A DNA stretch of 17,045 nucleotides from CALKUP01 sp964492735 (GTDB taxonomy: Bacteria > Patescibacteriota > Patescibacteriia > UBA9570 > XYC2-FULL-38-9): NCBI GenBank assembly GCA_964492735.1, contig CAZBLE010000018.1, positions 1 through 17,045 of the forward strand, written 5' to 3'. The notes under the pieces are model-generated. The model had not been told where the DNA came from and did no database searches. It worked only from the letters and a program-made list of their open reading frames with translations. Made by a program: the position numbers and the translations under genes. The first letter of the stretch is position 1. The number at the start of each line of letters is the position of its first letter. Positions 13,284 to 17,045 of the stretch are shown piece by piece.

Positions 13284-14255
13284 TCTATCATCAAACACAA
13301 ACAGCCGATTATTTTTTGGATTTTTTTACTTTTTGCCGTTCCTGCAACAATCTTTATTGCCTTCTATTCTGCTGGGTATCGGTACAGCACAGAAACACGC
13401 ACACTCTCACGAACAGCTGCTATTTCTTTAATCTCAATTCCAAAGCGAGCAACAGTAACACTTAACGGCGTGCAGCAAACACAAACAACACCGTATGTGC
13501 AAGCAACAGCAGCCGGAACCTATCACATGGTTGTAAAAAAAGATGGCTATCAAACCTGGGAAAAACGAATGAATATCACACCGGGTAAATCAATTGTCTT
13601 TTCTGATATCGTTTTGTTTTATACACAGCCGATTGTGACTCAATTAACAGATGCAACCGCTGCAACAAATTTTGCTTTTGAGTTTGGTCGCATTGAAACA
13701 ACAACATCTACAATCGTTGCCGGATCTGCTGAAGCAAAGACGCTAACAGAAAAAGGATTTACGAATCTTGACCAGCTTTCTATTGTGCGTGGTGGCTCAA
13801 AACTGTTACTCATTGATACAAACAATGATCGAACATATATCCTCAACTCTCTTGAGGACGAAACGTACTCTACATGGATTGAAGGAGCTGTTACAAGTAC
13901 CAGTTGGGTAGAAAAAAATTCATTTGTCTATACTATTGGCACTGATTTATGGCTCTACCGAGTTGATACAAAAAATATGGACCTCATTGTTCGCGGTTCA
14001 CAAATCATCACGAGTGTTGGCGTTCACCATTCTGGACAATATTTTTATTACACTACTGAACATGGCCTCTATGCTGTTGAGTACGACTCACGTGACAAAC
14101 GACAAGTGTGGACACTTCTAGAAGAACCACAGGTATTTATTGATTCAGTGAAAAATAATGGTCGAATTATCATTATCAAAAATACACCAGATTCAACAAC
14201 GATCCAAAACAAAAAGAGTGTCGAGCTCTACGAACAAGACACTCTTTTACCATAA
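13272..14255 (+). CDS. Membrane-anchored PEGA-domain protein with possible beta-propeller region
   Basis: This 327-residue protein has one N-terminal membrane helix (about 13-34) and an extracytoplasmic remainder. Residues 50-108 form a PEGA-type domain: ISIPKRATVTLNG, then TTPY, GTYHMVVKKDGYQTWEKR and ITPGKSIVF. PEGA domains are short beta modules found in many surface or envelope proteins and are thought to mediate cell-surface interactions. The rest (about 115-325) is a series of beta-strand-rich stretches alternating with turns and Trp/Tyr residues, as in a degenerate beta-propeller. Its last codons contain one arm of the shared terminator. It is divergent from murA. The precise function is unknown. 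Confidence 0.82.
   Translation: MSSQSIIKHKQPIIFWIFLLFAVPATIFIAFYSAGYRYSTETRTLSRTAAISLISIPKRATVTLNGVQQTQTTPYVQATAAGTYHMVVKKDGYQTWEKRMNITPGKSIVFSDIVLFYTQPIVTQLTDATAATNFAFEFGRIETTTSTIVAGSAEAKTLTEKGFTNLDQLSIVRGGSKLLLIDTNNDRTYILNSLEDETYSTWIEGAVTSTSWVEKNSFVYTIGTDLWLYRVDTKNMDLIVRGSQIITSVGVHHSGQYFYYTTEHGLYAVEYDSRDKRQVWTLLEEPQVFIDSVKNNGRIIIIKNTPDSTTIQNKKSVELYEQDTLLP
14211..14252. terminator. Bidirectional terminator embedded in the end of the PEGA gene
   Basis: AAAAGAGTGTC (14212-14222) and GACACTCTTTT (14238-14248) form a perfect 11-bp stem with a 15-base loop. Both arms lie inside the last 15 codons of the PEGA-protein gene. On the minus strand the stem runs into TTTTTGTTTT, a good terminator for the FAD oxidoreductase, which stops at 14263. 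On the plus strand the T tract is only four bases. Confidence 0.75.
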
Positions 14256-14262
14256 CTATTAT

Positions 14263-15948
14263 TTATTTTCCAAACTTCTCTAGCGCGGCGCGGATAGACT
14301 CATCGTCAGTTGGAGTTTCTGAAGCTTGGTAAAAGTAATCCCCAGTCAAATCCATATATAACTGCATACCAGTTGACGTTGTTCCATACATACCTGGATA
14401 GCCCGCTGTTGCATTACAGAAATAGAAATTATCAATCGGTGTTTTTTGTTTCAATCGATTGAGACCAGTCTGTGCTGGAGTCATTGCAGCTCCATACGCA
14501 CTACCAAATGGTACACGAACGTAATCTTCGTTTGTCACAGAACTACCAACCACTTTCATCGTAATGTGTTTACGCACTTCTGGAATATAGCGCTCTTCAA
14601 TCAAGTCAATGAGTTTTTCAGCAAGCTCATTTTTCATACGCATGTATTCCTTTTTGTCTCGTTTCGCAGCATCAGCAAATGCTTGGTAGCTTGTGTTTGT
14701 CGCAATTTCCATAATCTGCACACCGTCTGGCGCTGTTCCAGGCTCATCAGAATGCAATGTTGGAGTACTGATAAACACCCATGGTTTTTCGAAATTTCCC
14801 GCGTCTTGCTTATCGTAATTTGCATTCATGTCCCAATCTTCAAGATGCCAAATATTGAATTTTCCGAAACCATGTTTTGTTAAATCAACATCTTTAATTC
14901 CAAGATAAATCATGATACCTGCTTTGCAATAGTCATAATCCAGTTTCTTTTGGTACCATGCTGGAAATTTATCCATACCAATAATATGCTTGGCAGCAAG
15001 TTGCGGATCTCCGTTCCACACAATGCCTTTTTTCGCTGCAAATACTTTTCCATCTTGCGTTTGCACAGACACTGCTCGATTGTTTTCGATGTTTACTTTT
15101 GTTACAGGCATTTCAAAGTACATGTGTGAACCTTCGTGCTCTGTAATAAACTCTGCAATTCGTCCAATGTGATATTTGAAATGTTTTTTCGGGTAGTAGG
15201 TTCCGGTGTTATATCCACCAACAAGGGCAATATAGATAATGAAACTCAAGTCGCGTGGTGGTGACATAAAATCACCCATGTTTGCAGTGAGTACTGATTG
15301 ACCTTTAATCGAAATACCACACTCATCCATCACTTGTTGTACTGTTTTATTACGGTACCGAACAATTGTCATGACCTTTGGACCGGCCAGTGCGTATTTC
15401 CAAATTGGAGCGCCTGTGTCTGGAACAAAACGCATTTCAGTTCGAATTTGTTCCATTAAACGAACAAATCTTGTTACACCTGCACGATCTTCTGGGTATG
15501 CTGCACTGATATTTTCAATCAACTTATCCCAACCATATGGAAAACGAATATTCTGACCATCAGGCATACGCATAACGTCATAGCCTGCTGGATCATATAA
15601 TTCAAATTCAATGTCTTTTTCTAGTCCAACACGTTTTAAAAATTCATAAATTTTTCCACCTGGTGCACATCCCCAAATATAATGAATTTGTGCATTAAAC
15701 ACATATTCACCACGAGTGAAGTTTTGTGCGTATCCACCTGGAATATCATGTGCTTCCAAAATACATACTTTGTGCCCAGCGTTTGTAAGCAGTGCTGCAG
15801 CAGTAAGCGTGGAATTTCCAGCACCAACAAATACATAATCATATTCATGGCCTTGCGCATATCGTGCATCTTGGGCTGCAATTTGCTCTGGAGTCAATGC
15901 AGTTGTACTCCGTGGTTTTTTAAATTCGTGTCGGATTTCAGTGTTCAT
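14263..15948 (-). CDS. FAD-dependent oxidoreductase of the phytoene desaturase/carotenoid isomerase/retinol saturase group
   Basis: This 561-residue protein has an N-terminal Rossmann dinucleotide site: YDYVFVGAGNSTLTAAALLTNAG (about 36-58), the acidic Glu65 after VCIL, and IPGGYAQNF. The end has NFYFCNATAGYPGMYGTTSTGMQ, the C-terminal FAD-contact pattern of CrtI-like and CrtISO/RetSat-like enzymes. Members desaturate, saturate or isomerise polyene lipids; the substrate here is unknown. The usual GxGxxG reads GAGNST, so its third Gly is Thr. It is a single-gene unit between rnhA and the convergent PEGA gene, with no carotenoid-synthesis neighbours in view. There is no signal peptide, so it is probably cytoplasmic or peripheral to the membrane. 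Confidence 0.85.
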   Translation of the reverse strand: MNTEIRHEFKKPRSTTALTPEQIAAQDARYAQGHEYDYVFVGAGNSTLTAAALLTNAGHKVCILEAHDIPGGYAQNFTRGEYVFNAQIHYIWGCAPGGKIYEFLKRVGLEKDIEFELYDPAGYDVMRMPDGQNIRFPYGWDKLIENISAAYPEDRAGVTRFVRLMEQIRTEMRFVPDTGAPIWKYALAGPKVMTIVRYRNKTVQQVMDECGISIKGQSVLTANMGDFMSPPRDLSFIIYIALVGGYNTGTYYPKKHFKYHIGRIAEFITEHEGSHMYFEMPVTKVNIENNRAVSVQTQDGKVFAAKKGIVWNGDPQLAAKHIIGMDKFPAWYQKKLDYDYCKAGIMIYLGIKDVDLTKHGFGKFNIWHLEDWDMNANYDKQDAGNFEKPWVFISTPTLHSDEPGTAPDGVQIMEIATNTSYQAFADAAKRDKKEYMRMKNELAEKLIDLIEERYIPEVRKHITMKVVGSSVTNEDYVRVPFGSAYGAAMTPAQTGLNRLKQKTPIDNFYFCNATAGYPGMYGTTSTGMQLYMDLTGDYFYQASETPTDDESIRAALEKFGK

Positions 15949-15981
15949 AAATAAAATGAAATAATAGTAGTATCATAAGGG

Positions 15982-16410
15982 TTATGCGCCGCTTTTTTTC
16001 TTGCCTGTTTCAGCGTCTAAGACAACATTCACCAAGCGATCTGCATGCGCATTTTGCGCACGTGGAACATGGGTATAGGTGACGGTCCCAATTTGGACAG
16101 ACAAGTTGTGTAATTGTAGCACAAGTGGCTGAATATTTGGATCCTTCACCCTCCACTCGCGATTCATCTGCTTCACGATCAATAAACTGTCCATTTTACA
16201 CTCCACGCGCGTTGCGCCGTGTTTGAGGGCCGCTTGTAACCCGGCGACAACTGCGCGATATTCTGCCTGGTTGTTTGTCGTAACACCAAGATACTCGCCA
16301 ATTTCTTCCACAACCGCGCCGTTTTCATCGAACAAGACCGCGCCGAGTGCTGATGGCCCAGGGTTTCCACGTGAGCCTCCGTCTGTAAATAATGTAAGTG
16401 TTTTTGACAT
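15982..16410 (-). CDS. rnhA: Ribonuclease H type I
   Basis: This 142-residue enzyme cuts RNA in RNA-DNA hybrids, removing primers and R-loops. The four metal-binding acidic residues are visible: Asp10 (FTDGGSRGNPGP), Glu50 (NNQAEYRAV), Asp74 (KMDSLLIVKQM) and Asp124 (AHADRLVN). The pattern, with NNQAEY and a short C-terminus, is closest to the short bacterial/archaeal RNase HI form without a basic protrusion. A TTG at 16416 is in frame, but the ATG at 16410 gives the standard MSK start. It lies 8 bases after recJ on the same strand, so the two repair/replication nucleases are probably cotranscribed. The C-terminus is basic (GKKKSGA). Confidence 0.95.
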   Translation of the reverse strand: MSKTLTLFTDGGSRGNPGPSALGAVLFDENGAVVEEIGEYLGVTTNNQAEYRAVVAGLQAALKHGATRVECKMDSLLIVKQMNREWRVKDPNIQPLVLQLHNLSVQIGTVTYTHVPRAQNAHADRLVNVVLDAETGKKKSGA

Positions 16411-16418
16411 ATTCAAAT

Positions 16419-17045
16419 TTATACGTGACTTGCGTCATCAATGTCAACAATCTGCAGTTGAATTTCACGATTCCCATTCCACTCATTAATAGAAATGGTA
16501 TACGCAAGATCAATCTGCGTGCCAGGTGTTAGGTTTTCACACAAATGTCCTGCTCCAAAACCAATGCATTGTCGCTTTGTCCCATCTTGAGAGACTGTCA
16601 TGCGTAGATGATCTTTTGTCTTTCCAACACAATCTGCTTTTTCAACAGTCACACCGCGCGATACAAAAATTGGCTGTGGGTTTGCCTGGCCATACGGTGC
16701 AAAATCTTCTACCACTTTCACGACCGCCCAATCAGTTTCTGGCAATGTCAACTCCTGTTCGATCTGCACAATTTTACGCAAATCTTGGCCGTCGAGTAAT
16801 TCTTTCGCACGAGCACGCATCCGTAATTTAAATTCTTCAAGCGCTTCTCGATTTTTCAATGAAAAGCCACACGCACCAGGATGTCCACCATATTTTGTAA
16901 ACACCTCATCCATTGATTGCAATGCATCAACTAAATGAAACTGTTCAATAGATCGACCACTGCCAACAATTTCGTCTCCCATTGTTGTAATCACAAATGC
17001 TGGCCGATGATAGTCAGACGCCACTTTTCCTGCAACTAAACCAAC
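16419..17045 (-). CDS. recJ: Single-stranded-DNA-specific exonuclease RecJ (5' part outside window)
   Basis: Only the C-terminal 208 residues are in view; the frame is open to the right edge and begins VGLVAGKVASDYHRPAFVI, a conserved internal RecJ stretch. It contains the DHHA1 motif KYGGHPGACGFSL (about 51-63) and a following OB-fold-like domain with TDWAVVKVVEDFAPYGQANPQPIF, also typical of RecJ. RecJ degrades single-stranded DNA 5' to 3' in recombination and repair. The catalytic DHH domain lies outside the window and cannot be judged. A GTG at 17024 is in frame but is internal, not a start. Confidence 0.95.
   Translation of the reverse strand, partial: VGLVAGKVASDYHRPAFVITTMGDEIVGSGRSIEQFHLVDALQSMDEVFTKYGGHPGACGFSLKNREALEEFKLRMRARAKELLDGQDLRKIVQIEQELTLPETDWAVVKVVEDFAPYGQANPQPIFVSRGVTVEKADCVGKTKDHLRMTVSQDGTKRQCIGFGAGHLCENLTPGTQIDLAYTISINEWNGNREIQLQIVDIDDASHV

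Noticed and set aside
1..17045. CRISPR array, transposase, phage, toxin-antitoxin or other defence genes
   Set aside because: No regularly spaced repeats and no protein with such motifs were seen; the genes are mostly housekeeping and envelope functions.
17025..17045. GTG at 17024 as the true start of the right-edge gene
   Set aside because: The seven upstream codons continue a conserved internal RecJ stretch (VGLVAGK), so the gene extends beyond the window.

Overview
This window reads as a piece of a small, compact genome from the Candidate Phyla Radiation (Patescibacteria), most likely a Parcubacteria-type lineage. That placement is inferred from gene content and style, not from a marker phylogeny. 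The signs are tight gene packing, short divergent proteins, almost no Shine-Dalgarno motifs, several putative leaderless starts, a ribosomal protein L9 with a trimmed N-terminal loop, and tiny or unknown membrane proteins beside the cell-wall genes. TGA acts as a normal stop (it ends cydA), which argues against the recoded Gracilibacteria/SR1 lineages.

Layout. Positions 1-2573 (minus strand) hold a possible oxygen-reductase operon: cydA, a half-length CydB-like membrane protein, and an unknown gene that runs off the left edge. Next come tRNA-Gln on the plus strand with its own promoter and a two-way terminator, then ftsE-ftsX (minus), tRNA-Thr (minus), and a structured non-coding stretch with hairpins and a direct repeat (4538-4773). 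A parvulin-type prolyl isomerase with a permuted domain order and a DivIC/FtsB-like protein follow (minus). A 35-residue membrane peptide lies at 6434-6541 (plus). Then come mraY and a small membrane protein (minus), divergent from rpmA (L27, plus). The next block is murA, ctpA, rplI and pyrG, all minus. A PEGA-domain protein (plus) is divergent from murA and convergent with a phytoene-desaturase-like FAD oxidoreductase (minus). The right end has rnhA and the 3' part of recJ (minus).

Most of the window serves the cell envelope and division: MurA and MraY make peptidoglycan precursors, FtsEX and the DivIC-like protein act at the septum, and the isomerase and CtpA handle exported proteins. Two ribosomal proteins, two tRNAs, CTP synthase, RecJ and RNase H are housekeeping genes. 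The cyd operon and the FAD oxidoreductase are the accessory-looking metabolic genes.

The most interesting observations are: the apparent circular permutation of the parvulin domain; Asp in place of the catalytic Cys in MurA; a perfect 12-bp palindrome forming two back-to-back -35 boxes between rpmA and the gene upstream of mraY; near-leaderless promoters with no Shine-Dalgarno sequences; a divergent CydA with a half-length partner; and an 18-bp duplication of the tRNA-Thr 5' end around a hairpin. I did not find a CRISPR array, transposase, phage gene or obvious defence system.
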